Numbered from the stretch's first letter, positions 17,854-28,935 are shown. The stretch is 64,000 bases of DNA from an uncultured Acidovorax sp. (GCA_913774625.1 CAJYHL010000010.1:62001-126000), one strand, 5' to 3'. Notes: generated by a model not told the origin, from the letters alone. Numbers and translations: made by a program.

Positions 17854-17900
17854 GGCGCGCGGCCTAGCGGGAATCCTGGAGCTGCCGGCGCGGAGGCGAT

Positions 17901-19103
17901 TCAGCCTTCGCCCAGGTCCGTGGCGCCGGTGGAGGACGGGGACGCCTCCCTGAGCTGCCCCCGCCCGCGCTCCTTCGCGGCATACAGGGCGGCATCGGCC
18001 GGCGCCATCCAGCGGGTGCGCAGCTGGGCCGGGCTGACCGGCGCCCGGGGCGTGCTGGTCGCGGCGCCGGCGCTGTAGTCCAGCATGAAGCCCAGCTCGC
18101 GGCTGCTTTCCGCCGCCAGGCGGCTGCGCAGGCGCAGGTCGAGCTGCCGCGCGGCGGGCACGCCGTGCGCGTGCTTGAGCAGGACGGCGAACTCCTCGCC
18201 GCCCATGCGGCCGATGATGTCGCCCGGCGCCATGGCTTCGCTCAGCAGCCGGGCGAAGAGCGACAGGGCCTTGTCGCCCACCTCGTGCCCGTGGGTGTCG
18301 TTGATGCGCTTGAAGTGGTCCAGGTCGAGCATCAGCGCGGTCACGGCCTGGCCGCTGTCCAGCGCGCGAACCAGTAGCAGCTGGGCGCGCTGGTCGAAGC
18401 CGCGCCGGTTGGCGATGCCGGTCAGCGCGTCGGTACTGGCCAGGGCGCGCAGCCGGTCTTCGGTTTCGGTGCGCCAGGCGACCATCAGCGCCACCACGCC
18501 CAGCACGGCGGTGACGTTGGCCGCGATGGCCGAGCCGATGTTGACCGGGTGCGGCGTCTTGAAGCTGGGGTAGGCGTGGGTGAAGGCGCCCAGCACGCCG
18601 CGCGCCAGGGTGAAGGCGGCCATCAGCAGCAGGCAGCAGCACAGCAGCAGGCGCCAGCGGCTGGCTGCGGAGCGCAGCGGCGTGAGGGTGGCTCTGGCCG
18701 ACAGCAGGAGCAGCAGCGCCAGCAGCCCGTTGGACCAGCCCACGCGGAAGCCGTAATGCCCGAAGCCGAGGCCGTAGCCCAGCGGTGTGGCCAGGGCCAG
18801 CAGCGGCACCCAGCGCCCGTAGGGGCGCGCTCCCAGCCAGTCGCCCAGCGCGACGAACAGCGCCCATTGCGAGCCGGCGTAGGCAGCGATGGAGGCGGTG
18901 GACAAGGCCCGGTCCCAGGCCGTGCCGGCCACCAGGGTGGACAAGATGATGTTCACCCAGCCCAGCGCCTGCAGGGCCACGCTGATCTGCACGCAGCGGG
19001 CGGCCCGGCTGACGTCCGTGCCCATGATGAGCGGCAGCGCAGCCGCCAGCATGCACAGGTTGACCGCCGTGATGCTCAGCAGCGTGATGAAGTCGAGGGA
19101 CAT
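17901..19103 (-). CDS. Membrane-anchored diguanylate cyclase
   Basis: A 400-residue protein with about six hydrophobic segments in residues 1-205 and a GGDEF domain at about 220-385. It makes cyclic di-GMP from two GTP. The active loop is RMGGEEF with the preceding ALMLDLDHFKRINDTHGHEVGD intact. The inhibitory RxxD I-site normally found just before the active loop is not conserved here (APGD), so product inhibition is probably absent. It stands alone between the transporter and amn. Confidence 0.9.
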   Translation of the reverse strand: MSLDFITLLSITAVNLCMLAAALPLIMGTDVSRAARCVQISVALQALGWVNIILSTLVAGTAWDRALSTASIAAYAGSQWALFVALGDWLGARPYGRWVPLLALATPLGYGLGFGHYGFRVGWSNGLLALLLLLSARATLTPLRSAASRWRLLLCCCLLLMAAFTLARGVLGAFTHAYPSFKTPHPVNIGSAIAANVTAVLGVVALMVAWRTETEDRLRALASTDALTGIANRRGFDQRAQLLLVRALDSGQAVTALMLDLDHFKRINDTHGHEVGDKALSLFARLLSEAMAPGDIIGRMGGEEFAVLLKHAHGVPAARQLDLRLRSRLAAESSRELGFMLDYSAGAATSTPRAPVSPAQLRTRWMAPADAALYAAKERGRGQLREASPSSTGATDLGEG

Positions 19104-19194
19104 CTCCTGGGGCGGGCGGCTTGCTCCGCAGGCCGCGGCCTTTCTTTCCTTGGCTTGGAACTCCGGCGGCCCGCGGGACCGGCCGGCGGCATCG

Positions 19195-20676
19195 TTACTG
19201 GAAGGCCACTTCGGCGAAGCTGCGCAGCTTGCGGCTGTGCAGGCGGCTCACGCCGCCTTCGCGCAGGATGTCGATGGCGCGCATGCCGATGCGCAGATGC
19301 TGGTCCACGCGCTCGCGGTAGAAGTGGTTGGCCATGCCGGGCAGCTTGATCTCGCCGTGCAGCGGCTTGTCGGACACGCACAGCAGCGTGCCGTAGGGCA
19401 CGCGGAAGCGGAAGCCGTTGGCGGCGATGGTGGCGCTTTCCATGTCCAGCGCCACGGCGCGGCTCTGGCTGAAGCGGCGCTGGGGCGTGTTGTCGGGCAG
19501 CAGCTCCCAGTTGCGGTTGTCGGTGCTGGCGACGGTGCCGGTGCGCATGATGCGCTTGAGCTGGTCCTCGGGCACCTGGCTCACGTCGGCCACGGCCTGC
19601 TGCAGCGCGAGCTGGATCTCGGCCAGCGCGGGAATGGGCACCCAGAGAGGCAGTTCCTCGTCCAGCACATGGTCTTCGCGCACGTAGGCATGGGCCAGCA
19701 CGTAGTCGCCCAGCTGCTGGCTGTTGCGCAGGCCCGCGCAGTGGCCCAGCATCATCCAGGCGTGCGGGCGCAGCACGGCGATGTGGTCGGTGATGGTCTT
19801 GGCGTTGGACGGGCCCACGCCGATGTTGACCATCGTGATGCCGCTGTTGTCGGCCCGCACCAGGTGATAGGCCGGCATCTGCGGCAGGCGGGGCGGGGCC
19901 ACGCCCAGCTCGTCGCCGGCCTGGGCGGGCAGGCCCTTGCGGCGCGTGACCACATTGCCGGGCTCGATGAAGGCGATGTATTCGCTGTCCTCGCGCGCCA
20001 TCTCGGCATGGCCCAGGCGCACGAATTCGTCGATGTAGAACTGGTAGTTGGTGAACAGCACGAAGTTCTGGAACCACTCGGGCGCCGTGCCGGTGTAGTG
20101 GCGCAGCCGGTGCAGCGAATAGTCCACGCGCGGCGCGGTGAAGAGCGAGAGCGGATGGGCCTCACCCGCGCGCTGCACCCAGGTGCCGTTGGCGATGCCG
20201 TCGTCCATGGCGGCCAGGTCGGGCAGGTCGAACACGTCGCGCATGAGCATGCGGCGCTCGGGCGAGAGCGAGCCTTCGATGTGGTCGTGCTCGGCGAACG
20301 AGAAGTGAATGGGGATGGGCTGGCTGCTGATGCCCACTTCGAGCTCGACGTTGTGGCTGGCGCGCAGCAGGCGGAACTGCTCGGCGTAGTAGCGCGCGAA
20401 CAGGTCCGGCCGGGTCAGCGTGGTCTCGTAGCGCCCCGGGCCTTCGACGAAGCCGTAGGCCAGCTGGGTGGCCGCGCGTGCCACGGTGGTGGTCTGCACC
20501 CGCACGAAGGGGTAGAAGGCGCGCACATGGGAGGAGGGCGTCTCGCCGGCGACGAAGCGCTGCATGGCGTCGCGCAGATGGCCGATCTGCTGCTGGTAGA
20601 TGCGCTGGACCTGGGCGAGCGCGTCGGCCGGGTCGGTGTGGAGCGTGGGTTCGGTGAAGTCGGGGATCTGGGCCAT
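19195..20676 (-). CDS. amn: AMP nucleosidase
   Basis: A 493-residue cytoplasmic enzyme that splits AMP into adenine and ribose 5-phosphate, adjusting adenylate levels. The N-terminal AMP-nucleosidase domain (about 1-180) is followed by the nucleoside-phosphorylase-like catalytic domain. The latter shows TMVNIGVGPSNAKTITDHIAV, MMLGHCAGLR and ALDMESATIAANGFRFR; the last contains the catalytic glutamate region. Length equals that of the E. coli enzyme within a few residues. Single gene, start MAQIPDFTEP. Confidence 0.94.
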   Translation of the reverse strand: MAQIPDFTEPTLHTDPADALAQVQRIYQQQIGHLRDAMQRFVAGETPSSHVRAFYPFVRVQTTTVARAATQLAYGFVEGPGRYETTLTRPDLFARYYAEQFRLLRASHNVELEVGISSQPIPIHFSFAEHDHIEGSLSPERRMLMRDVFDLPDLAAMDDGIANGTWVQRAGEAHPLSLFTAPRVDYSLHRLRHYTGTAPEWFQNFVLFTNYQFYIDEFVRLGHAEMAREDSEYIAFIEPGNVVTRRKGLPAQAGDELGVAPPRLPQMPAYHLVRADNSGITMVNIGVGPSNAKTITDHIAVLRPHAWMMLGHCAGLRNSQQLGDYVLAHAYVREDHVLDEELPLWVPIPALAEIQLALQQAVADVSQVPEDQLKRIMRTGTVASTDNRNWELLPDNTPQRRFSQSRAVALDMESATIAANGFRFRVPYGTLLCVSDKPLHGEIKLPGMANHFYRERVDQHLRIGMRAIDILREGGVSRLHSRKLRSFAEVAFQ

Positions 20677-20772
20677 GGCGCTATTGTCGTGGAATGCGGA
20701 CCGTCTGCCGGAAGGCGGGGCCGGGGGGCGCGGCCAAAGTTTCTTCTTCTTATTCTTCTTTTTCCTCTTGCC

Positions 20773-22833
20773 TCAGTCCGGCAGGGCCTCGGTCCAGGCA
20801 CGGGTGCGCGCCGCGTCCATGGGCGGCGAGATGCCGTAGCCCTGGGCGAGGTCGCAGCCCAGCTGGCGCAGCAGGTCCAGCTGCTCCGGCGTCTCCACGC
20901 CTTCTGCCACCGTGCGCAGCTGCAGGCTGCGCCCCAGCTGGACGATGGCGGTGACGATGGCCACGTCGTCGTCGCTGCCCGGCGTGTCCATCACGAACGA
21001 GCGGTCGATCTTGAGCTTGTTGATGGGGTAGCGCTTGAGGTAGGCCAGCGACGAATAGCCGGTGCCGAAGTCGTCGATGGACACGCCCACGCCCAGCGTG
21101 CGCAGCGCGACCAGGGTGGCGCGGGCGGCGTCGGGGTCCTGCATGAGCACGGATTCGGTGATCTCGATCTCCAGGAAGTGCGGCGCCAGGCCGGTCTGCT
21201 GGAGCACGGCCGCGATGTCGCCGGCCACGTCGCGCTGGCGGAATTCCAGCGCCGACAGGTTCACCGCCACCGGCACCAGGGGCTGCCCGGCGTCGTGCCA
21301 TTCCTTCATCTGCCGGCAGGCCTCGCGCAGCACCCAGCGGCCGATATCCGCGATGAGTCCGCGCGATTCGGCGACGCCGATGAATTCGGCCGGACCGACC
21401 AGCCCGAATTCCGGGTGCTTCCAGCGCACCAGGGCCTCGAAGCCGGCCAGGGTGCCGTCGCCGATGCTGACCTGCGGCTGGTAATGCAGCTCGAACGCGC
21501 CCTGCTTGACGGCATCGCGCAGCAGCCTTTCCTGGCTCAGGATCTCGGTGGCCCGGCCTTCCATGCCCGGCGCATAGAACTGCCGGTTGCCGCGGCCGGC
21601 CTCCTTGGCCGTGTGCATGGCGGCGTCGGCGCGGCGAATCAGCTCGTCGGCGCCCTGGCCGTCCTCGGGGAAGACGGCGATGCCGATCGAGGGCGACAGC
21701 GACAGCGGCGTGCCCTCGATGTGGAAGACGGCGCGCATGTCTGCCAGCAGCCGGTCGGCCACCCGGGCGGCATCGCCGCGGTTGTGGATGTCTGGCAGCA
21801 CCACGGCGAACTGGTCGCTGCCCAGCCGAGCGCTGAGCGCGGGCGCCGGTACGGCGCTGCGCAGGCGCCGTGCCATCTCGCACAGCAGCAGGTCGCCGGC
21901 CTGGTGGCCGAGCGAATCGTTCACCGTCTTGAAATGGTCCAGGTCGATGAACAGCAGGGCCGCGCGGGCATGCTGGCGCCGGGCATCGATCAGCGCCTGG
22001 GCCAGCCGGCCCATCAGGTGGCGGCGGTTGGGCAGCTGGGTCAGGCTGTCGTGCAGCGAAAGGAACTCCATGCGCTCCTGCGCCGCCTTGCGTGCGCTGA
22101 TGTCCCGCACCACGGCGATGCGGTAGGGGCCGCCCGCGTCCTCCAGGGTGCGGCCCGCGATCTCGACCGGTACCAGGCGGCCGTCCTTGTGGCGCACCGT
22201 GGCCTCGTAGGCGTAGTCGTCGCCGGCCAGCACATAGGCTTCGACCTGAGCGCGGTGCTCTTCGCCCACGAAGTCCAGCGTGACGCGGCCCACCGATTCG
22301 GCCAGCGTGTAGCCCAGCAGGCGGGTGGTGGCCTCGTTCAGGTCTTCCACCCGGCCGTTGCGGTGGAAGATGATGGCCTCGTCGGTGGCGTTGAAGAACT
22401 TGCGCAGGCGCTCCTCGCTCTGCCGCATCGACTGCTCCACCACCCATTGGCGCGTGACGTCGGCCATCGCCACGAAGACGCCCTGCTGCCCATGGGGCGA
22501 GAGGGTGGTTTCCATCATGCAGGATTCGCCATCGGCCCCGAGGTGCCGCCGGGTATAGGACACCGTTTCGCCGGCCATCACCCGTGCGATCCGGGGCTGC
22601 AATTCCTCCCAGAGGGCTTCGCCGACGATGTCGCGGGCCGTGCGGCCGATCAGCGCATCGGGCTCCAGCCCGTAGGCCTGGGCGTAGCTCTTGCTGGCGA
22701 ACAGGCAGCGCGACGAGCGCGTGGCGTAATACGCCCACAGTGCGGGGACGGAATCGGCCACCGTGCGCAGCAGGACTTCACTGTCCCAGCCGTGCATTCG
22801 AGCCATTTCGGCGGCATTGAGGGTTTCTGACAT
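20773..22833 (-). CDS. PAS-PAS-GGDEF-EAL protein, probable c-di-GMP phosphodiesterase
   Basis: A 686-residue cytoplasmic signalling protein. There are two PAS domains (about 20-130 and 140-255), a GGDEF domain (about 265-425) and an EAL domain (about 435-680). The cyclase loop is RLGSDQF instead of GG(D/E)EF, so cyclase activity is doubtful. The EAL domain keeps FEALVRW, the ITESVLM glutamate, DDFGTGYSSLAYLKRYP and AEGVET, so it should hydrolyse c-di-GMP, with the GGDEF part acting as a GTP sensor (inference). The start at 22833 (MSETLNA) removes a 96-codon upstream extension without family similarity. There are no membrane segments. Confidence 0.9.
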   Translation of the reverse strand: MSETLNAAEMARMHGWDSEVLLRTVADSVPALWAYYATRSSRCLFASKSYAQAYGLEPDALIGRTARDIVGEALWEELQPRIARVMAGETVSYTRRHLGADGESCMMETTLSPHGQQGVFVAMADVTRQWVVEQSMRQSEERLRKFFNATDEAIIFHRNGRVEDLNEATTRLLGYTLAESVGRVTLDFVGEEHRAQVEAYVLAGDDYAYEATVRHKDGRLVPVEIAGRTLEDAGGPYRIAVVRDISARKAAQERMEFLSLHDSLTQLPNRRHLMGRLAQALIDARRQHARAALLFIDLDHFKTVNDSLGHQAGDLLLCEMARRLRSAVPAPALSARLGSDQFAVVLPDIHNRGDAARVADRLLADMRAVFHIEGTPLSLSPSIGIAVFPEDGQGADELIRRADAAMHTAKEAGRGNRQFYAPGMEGRATEILSQERLLRDAVKQGAFELHYQPQVSIGDGTLAGFEALVRWKHPEFGLVGPAEFIGVAESRGLIADIGRWVLREACRQMKEWHDAGQPLVPVAVNLSALEFRQRDVAGDIAAVLQQTGLAPHFLEIEITESVLMQDPDAARATLVALRTLGVGVSIDDFGTGYSSLAYLKRYPINKLKIDRSFVMDTPGSDDDVAIVTAIVQLGRSLQLRTVAEGVETPEQLDLLRQLGCDLAQGYGISPPMDAARTRAWTEALPD

Positions 22834-23168
22834 TGCCCATCCATAAAGGTCAGCCGGACTTCGATAGCGCGCGTTCACGATTTTCCGAGTTGTGCGCGGC
22901 TGCTGCGGCCAGGTGGGCGCTGTTTCCTGCGCATCCGCTGTTCCTGGAGGCCGGCAGCCTGGCCGCCCTGCGGGGTGGGCGGACGCGCGAGCGTGCGAGA
23001 GTAGATATGAAAGCGAACTGTTTCTAGAACACGTTCTTATAGCTGATCGGCAGGCCGTTCGCCATGTGATCCGCGGGACTTCGCCGGGATAAGTCAAGGC
23101 CGGACCCAGTCCCTCGCGCACTGCGCATCTCTGCCGGGGGCAGCCTGCTGCGTTGCCATAATCGGCGG
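22834..23168. other. Intergenic region of 335 bp without a recognised gene
   Basis: Promoter space for the divergent PAS-GGDEF-EAL and dbpA genes. It contains a dyad with arms AGAAC and GTTCT (23026-23037) in an A/T-richer pocket, the likely promoter area. No coding potential and no RNA gene seen. Confidence 0.5.
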
Positions 23169-24563
<1,395 letters not shown>

Positions 24564-24642
24564 ACTGAATTGAACCGAACCCCTGCGGACGGCTCCGGGT
24601 TTGCCCGGAGCCGCCGCCGTCGGCGCCGGCATACACTGCAAC

Positions 24643-24662
24643 TCATCTAGAGGAGTAGATGA
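24643..24662. promoter_or_regulatory. Palindrome over the ribosome-binding site of the GntR gene
   Basis: Seven-base arms TCATCTA and TAGATGA enclose GAGGAG, which is the Shine-Dalgarno sequence. The right arm touches the ATG at 24663. As DNA it suits a GntR-family operator; as RNA it would fold with the SD in the loop. Autoregulation is a reasonable inference. Confidence 0.6.
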
Positions 24663-25469
24663 ATGCAGCTTTCCGATGCCCATGCCGTGGTGGCCGACCA
24701 CCCGGGGCTGGCCCGCTACGCGGCGCTGGCCGCGGCGCTGCGCCAGCGCGTCGTGCGCGGCGAGTGGCTGCCGGGCACCGCGTTGCCGGCCGAACAGGCG
24801 CTGGCGGCCGAGCACGGCGTGGCGCTGGGCACGCTGCGCCGGGCGCTGGAGCTGCTGGTGGAGCAGGGCCTGATCGAGCGCATCCACGGCAAGGGCACCT
24901 TCGTGCGCAGCGGCATCGCTGGCGCTTCCATGCTGCGCTTCTTCCGCTTCGGCGAAGGCGTGGCGGGCCAGGTGCCCGATTCGCGCATCCTGGCGCGCAC
25001 CGTGCTGGCCGCGCCGGCCGAGGCCGCCCGCGCCCTGGGCCTGGCGCCGGGCGAAGTCGCGCTGCGCCTGCAGCGCCTGCGCCTGATCGACGGCGAACCC
25101 TGCCTGCTGGAGCACATCTGGCTGCCGCTGGAGCTCTTCGGCGCGCTGGCGCCGCAGGGCGGCGACCGTGATGGTGACGGCGGTGGCGAGGCTGGCTCTG
25201 CCGCCGCCGATTCCAGCGCCCACCACGACTGGCCCGCGCTGCTCTACCCCTTCTATGCCAGCCGCTGCGGCGTGCATGTGCAGCGCGCGGTGGACGACAT
25301 CGGCTTCGGCACGCTCACGGCGCCGCAGGCGCGCAGCCTGGGCCTGGCGGCCGGCCATCCCTGCGCCGTGGTCACGCGCCGCGCCATGGACCTGGCCGGG
25401 CGCTGCGTCGAATGGCGCATCACGCGCGGCGACGCCCACGCCTTCCATTACAGCGTCACGCTGACCTGA
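24663..25469 (+). CDS. GntR/HutC-family regulator with UTRA domain
   Basis: A 268-residue regulator. The winged helix (about 18-85) contains YAALAAALRQRVVRGEWLPG and ALGTLRRALELLVEQGLIER, ending in HGKGTFV. The UTRA ligand domain (about 95-268) contains a Gly/Ala/Asp-rich insertion of about 25 residues around 170-195 that is unusual for the family. It heads an operon with a tripartite-type solute-binding protein and an amidohydrolase, so it probably controls uptake and hydrolysis of an organic acid or lactone. A palindrome covers its own ribosome-binding site. Confidence 0.87.
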   Translation: MQLSDAHAVVADHPGLARYAALAAALRQRVVRGEWLPGTALPAEQALAAEHGVALGTLRRALELLVEQGLIERIHGKGTFVRSGIAGASMLRFFRFGEGVAGQVPDSRILARTVLAAPAEAARALGLAPGEVALRLQRLRLIDGEPCLLEHIWLPLELFGALAPQGGDRDGDGGGEAGSAAADSSAHHDWPALLYPFYASRCGVHVQRAVDDIGFGTLTAPQARSLGLAAGHPCAVVTRRAMDLAGRCVEWRITRGDAHAFHYSVTLT

Positions 25470-25511
25470 AGCTATACCCGCACACTCCGACCCATCCCGA
25501 GGAACCCCGCC

Positions 25512-26519
25512 ATGACCGTCCCCTCCCACCATCCCACCCGCCGCCGCCTGCTGCTGGGCGCCGCCGGCGCCGCGCTCGCCGCGCCCTGGATCGCCACCCG
25601 CGCGCAGCAGAAGCCGGCCATCGCGGGCGGCCGGCCCATCACCCTCGTCGTGTCCTACCCGGCCGGCGGCGGTGCCGACCTGATGGCGCGCATCATCGCC
25701 CCGCGCCTGGCCGAAGCGCTGGGCCAGAGCGTGGTGGTGGACAACAAGCCCGGCGCCAGCGGCCAGATCGCCGGCGCCCATGTGGCCCGTGCCGCGCCGG
25801 ACGGCACCACGCTGCTGCTGGACGCATCCTCGTTCGCGGTCAATCCCTCGCTCTACCCGAAGATGGCCTACGACTCGGCCAAGGCCTTCACGCCGCTGGC
25901 CGTGCTGGCCACCTTTCCCAACGTGATGGTGTGCTCGGCCGGCTTCGAGGCGCGCAGCGTGCAGGACGTGATCGCCATGGCGCGCGCCAAGCCCGGCAGC
26001 GTGGCCTATGCCTCGTCGGGCAACGGCTCGGCCCAGCATCTGGCCGGCGCGCTGTTCGAGGAGCGGGCCAGCGTGCAGCTCTCGCACATTCCCTACCGCG
26101 GCGGCGGCCCGGCCATGAACGACGTGATGGCCGGCCAGGTGCCGCTCTTCTTCGCCAACGTGGCGTCCGCGCTGGGCCACATCCGCGCGGGCAAGATGCG
26201 GGCGCTGGCCGTCACCTCCGCGCTGCGCACCCGCTCGCTGCCCGAGGTGCCCACCATGGCCGAGGTGGGCGTGCGCAAGTACGAGGTGCTGGAGTGGAAC
26301 CCGGTGCTGGCGCCGGCCGGCCTGCCGGTGGACGTGCAGGCGCGCCTGGTCGCCGCCATCAACCGCTCGCTGGCAGACCCGGAGGTGCTCTCGCGCATCC
26401 GCTCCCTGGGCGGCGACGTGTTCCCCGATGCTTCTCAGGCCACGGCCGGCCAGTTCATCCAGGCCCAGCGCGCGCTGTGGGCCGAGGTGGTGCGCGAGCG
26501 CAAGATCTCCGTCGGATGA
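25512..26519 (+). CDS. Bug-family (TctC-like) periplasmic solute-binding protein
   Basis: A 335-residue secreted binding protein of the Bug family, which is greatly expanded in Comamonadaceae and Bordetella. The N terminus has a twin-arginine-like stretch TRRRLLLGAAGAALAAPW followed by a cleavage area at TRAQQ. The mature protein begins with the typical PITLVVSYPAGGGADLMARI and NKPGASGQIAG motifs. No TctA/TctB membrane genes are nearby, as is common for orphan Bug proteins. It lies 42 bp after the GntR gene and 4 bp before the amidohydrolase, so one operon is likely. Confidence 0.92.
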   Translation: MTVPSHHPTRRRLLLGAAGAALAAPWIATRAQQKPAIAGGRPITLVVSYPAGGGADLMARIIAPRLAEALGQSVVVDNKPGASGQIAGAHVARAAPDGTTLLLDASSFAVNPSLYPKMAYDSAKAFTPLAVLATFPNVMVCSAGFEARSVQDVIAMARAKPGSVAYASSGNGSAQHLAGALFEERASVQLSHIPYRGGGPAMNDVMAGQVPLFFANVASALGHIRAGKMRALAVTSALRTRSLPEVPTMAEVGVRKYEVLEWNPVLAPAGLPVDVQARLVAAINRSLADPEVLSRIRSLGGDVFPDASQATAGQFIQAQRALWAEVVRERKISVG

Positions 26520-26523
26520 GCCG

Positions 26524-27354
26524 ATGGCGGCAGCTCTCGCCCCTTCTTCCTCGCCGGCCGGCGGCGGCCTGTGGGACGCCCATGTCCATGTCTTCGACCG
26601 CGATGCGCCCGTGCAGGCCGGCCACTACCGGCCCGCGCATTTCCCGCTGGAGCGCATCGAGGCCGTGGCGGCGGCCCACGGCGTGGAGCATCTGGTCCTG
26701 GTGCAGCCCAGCGTCTACGGCACCGACAACACCGTGATGCTGCAGGCGCTGGCCGCCCGGCCCGGCCGCCATCGCGGCGTGGCCGTGGTCGATGCCGGAG
26801 TGGGCGATGCCGAGCTGGACGGCATGCACGCCCTGGGCGTGCGCGGCGTGCGCTTCAACCGCGTCTCCCCGGTGGGCAACGGCCCGGCGGCCCTGCAGGC
26901 GCTGGCGCCGCGCCTGCGCGAGCGCGGCTGGCATGTGCAGTGGTATGCCGCGCCGCAGCACCTGGCGGAGATCGCGGCCCTGCATGGCGCGGGCGGCGCG
27001 GGCGCCGGCATCCCCTGCGTGCTGGACCACCTGGCCGGCATGTATGCCGGGCTGGCCCAGGGCGACCCGGCCTGGGACCACCTGGCGGCGCTGGCCGGGC
27101 ACGGCGCCTGGGTCAAGCTCTCGGGCTGGTACCGGCTGGGCTGCCAGGCACCCTATGCCGCGCTGCACGGCGCCATCCGCCGCGTGGCCGCGCTGGCGCC
27201 GGGGCGGCTGGCCTGGGGATCGGACTGGCCGCACACCGCCTTCGCGGCCGATGCGTTGCCGGCCTACGCATCCGTCTGGCAGCCGGTGGCCGATGCGCTG
27301 TCGCCGCAGCAGGCTGCCGCCGCGCGCCGCGATGCGGCCCGGCTCTATGCCTGA
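26524..27354 (+). CDS. Amidohydrolase-2 family hydrolase (LigI-like lactonase group)
   Basis: A 276-residue TIM-barrel hydrolase. The N-terminal metal-type motif WDAHVHVFD and the C-terminal GSDWPHT (catalytic Asp region) are present, together with VLDHLAGMY. These match the group of 2-pyrone-4,6-dicarboxylate lactonase and related sugar lactonases. The exact substrate is unknown. It starts 4 bp after the Bug stop codon, so it is co-translated. The binding protein and regulator beside it suggest a carboxylate or lactone taken up from the medium. Confidence 0.83.
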   Translation: MAAALAPSSSPAGGGLWDAHVHVFDRDAPVQAGHYRPAHFPLERIEAVAAAHGVEHLVLVQPSVYGTDNTVMLQALAARPGRHRGVAVVDAGVGDAELDGMHALGVRGVRFNRVSPVGNGPAALQALAPRLRERGWHVQWYAAPQHLAEIAALHGAGGAGAGIPCVLDHLAGMYAGLAQGDPAWDHLAALAGHGAWVKLSGWYRLGCQAPYAALHGAIRRVAALAPGRLAWGSDWPHTAFAADALPAYASVWQPVADALSPQQAAAARRDAARLYA

Positions 27355-27465
27355 CGAACCGCCGGGCGCTGCATGGCCGCCGGGCCGAGGCCGGCTGCCA
27401 TGCAGCCGCCTTCCGGCGCAGGCAGAATGGCGCCCCCGCGCTGCTGCCGCTGTTCCTGAACCGCC

Positions 27466-28419
27466 ATGACCTCTCCCGCCCCCGCACCCGCGTCCCCTGC
27501 GTCCCCGTCCGGCATCGCCGCGCTGGCACCCCGCACCCTGCTGTGGGCCTCCGTCGGCGTGGCGCTGGTCACCATCGTTCTCAAGACCCTGGCCTGGCAC
27601 CTCACGGGCTCGGTGGGCCTGTTGTCCGACGCGCTCGAATCCTTCGTCAACCTGGCGGGCGCCATCTTCGCCCTGGCCATGGTCACGGTGGCCGAGCGGC
27701 CCGCGGACGACGACCACCCCTACGGCCACCACAAGGCGGAATATTTCTCGTCGGGCTTCGAAGGCATCCTCATCATGGGCGCGTCCATGGCCATCCTCTG
27801 GGCGTCGGCGCACCGGCTGATCGAGCCGCAGCCGCTGGAACAGGTGGGCTGGGGCCTGGCGCTGTCGGTGGTCAGCTCGGCGCTCAACGGGCTGATGGCC
27901 TGGTTCATGTTCCGCTCGGCGCGGGTCTATCGCTCGGTGGCGCTGGAAGGCGACGCCCGCCATCTGGTCACCGACGTGTGGACCTCGGCCGGCGTGGTGG
28001 TCGGCATCGGCGTGGCGGGCCTCACGGGCTGGCTCTGGCTGGACCCCATCGTCGCCATGGCCGTGGCGCTGAACATCCTGAAGGAAGGCGTGCATCTGGT
28101 CTGGCGCGCCTCGCAGGGCCTGATGGACACGGCCGTCGAACCCGACGCGCAGGCCGCCATCGACGCCGCGCTGCAGTCCTTTTCCCAGACCGAGCCGCAG
28201 GTGCGCTTCGACCACCTCATCACCCGCCAGGCCGGACAGCGCCGCTTCGCCGCGCTGCACATGCACGTGCCGGCCGAATGGAGCCTGGGCCGCGCCGCCC
28301 AGCGCCGCGCTGCCGTGGAAGCCGCGCTGATGCACGCCGTGCCCGGCCTGCGCGTGACCATCGAGCTGCTGCCCCTGGGCGTGGAGGCCTTCCTGGACGA
28401 ACCCGGGGCGCCCGCATGA
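27466..28419 (+). CDS. Cation diffusion facilitator family metal exporter
   Basis: A 317-residue inner-membrane protein with about six transmembrane helices (residues 25-210) and a C-terminal cytoplasmic domain. Metal-site signatures are [11 protein letters not shown] in helix 2 and HLVTDVWTS in helix 5, plus the [13 protein letters not shown] loop. Probable export of a divalent metal such as zinc, iron or cobalt in exchange for protons; specificity cannot be read. Its stop overlaps the dtd start (ATGA). Confidence 0.9.
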   Translation: MTSPAPAPASPASPSGIAALAPRTLLWASVGVALVTIVLKTLAWHLTGSVGLLSDALESFVNLAGAIFALAMVTVAERPADDDHPYGHHKAEYFSSGFEGILIMGASMAILWASAHRLIEPQPLEQVGWGLALSVVSSALNGLMAWFMFRSARVYRSVALEGDARHLVTDVWTSAGVVVGIGVAGLTGWLWLDPIVAMAVALNILKEGVHLVWRASQGLMDTAVEPDAQAAIDAALQSFSQTEPQVRFDHLITRQAGQRRFAALHMHVPAEWSLGRAAQRRAAVEAALMHAVPGLRVTIELLPLGVEAFLDEPGAPA

Positions 28420-28877
28420 TCGCCCTGCTGCAGCGCGTGAGCGAGGCCCGCGTCGATGTGGACGGGGCCACCATCGGCCGCATCGGCCCGGGCCTGCTGG
28501 TGCTGGTCTGCGCCGAGCGCGGCGACACCCAGGCCGAGGCCGGCCGCCTGCTGGCCAAGCTGCTGAAGCTGCGCATCTTCACCGACGCGGCCGGCAAGAT
28601 GAACCAGAGCGTGCAGGACGTGGGCGGCGGCCTGCTGCTGGTGAGCCAGTTCACCCTGGCCGCCGACACGCGCGGCGGCAACCGTCCCAGCTTCACCGGC
28701 GCGGCAGCGCCCGACGAGGGCCGCAGGCTCTACGACTATTTCGTCGCCCAGGCCCGCGCGGCGCACCCGGTGGTGGAAACCGGCCGCTTCGCCGCCGACA
28801 TGAAGGTGCATCTGGTCAACGACGGGCCGGTGACCATTCCGCTGCGCATCGCGCCCGCCACCGCCGGCACGGATTAA
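28416..28877 (+). CDS. dtd: D-aminoacyl-tRNA deacylase
   Basis: A 153-residue enzyme that hydrolyses D-amino acids wrongly attached to tRNA. The sequence starts [17 protein letters not shown] and contains the catalytic [17 protein letters not shown] motif and the cross-subunit motif NDGPVTIPL (the Gly-cisPro-equivalent region). Full length for the family. It overlaps the CDF gene by four bases, so expression is coupled. Confidence 0.95.
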   Translation: MIALLQRVSEARVDVDGATIGRIGPGLLVLVCAERGDTQAEAGRLLAKLLKLRIFTDAAGKMNQSVQDVGGGLLLVSQFTLAADTRGGNRPSFTGAAAPDEGRRLYDYFVAQARAAHPVVETGRFAADMKVHLVNDGPVTIPLRIAPATAGTD

Positions 28878-28911
28878 AAAAGATAGCGTAAAGCCCAGAC
28901 TGAATGCGGGC

Positions 28912-28931
28912 CTGGGGCTGAAAACGCCCAG
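28912..28931. terminator. Hairpin between convergent dtd and TauE-family genes
   Basis: CTGGG and CCCAG arms, extended by GC pairs with one bulge, around an A-rich loop. It sits in the 58-bp gap between two convergent genes, so it may act in both directions. There is no long T-run. Confidence 0.45.
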
Positions 28932-28935
28932 GAAT

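Noticed and set aside
15187-19056. One very long minus-strand protein spanning graF and the transporter and cyclase region
   Set aside because: Only its last 327 codons (graF) resemble a protein; the rest is the shadow of the MFS transporter and another frame of the diguanylate cyclase.
23016-23040. A LexA (SOS) box in the gap before dbpA
   Set aside because: CTGT is followed eight bases later by CACG instead of ACAG; the AGAAC/GTTCT dyad is better explained as an unknown operator or chance.
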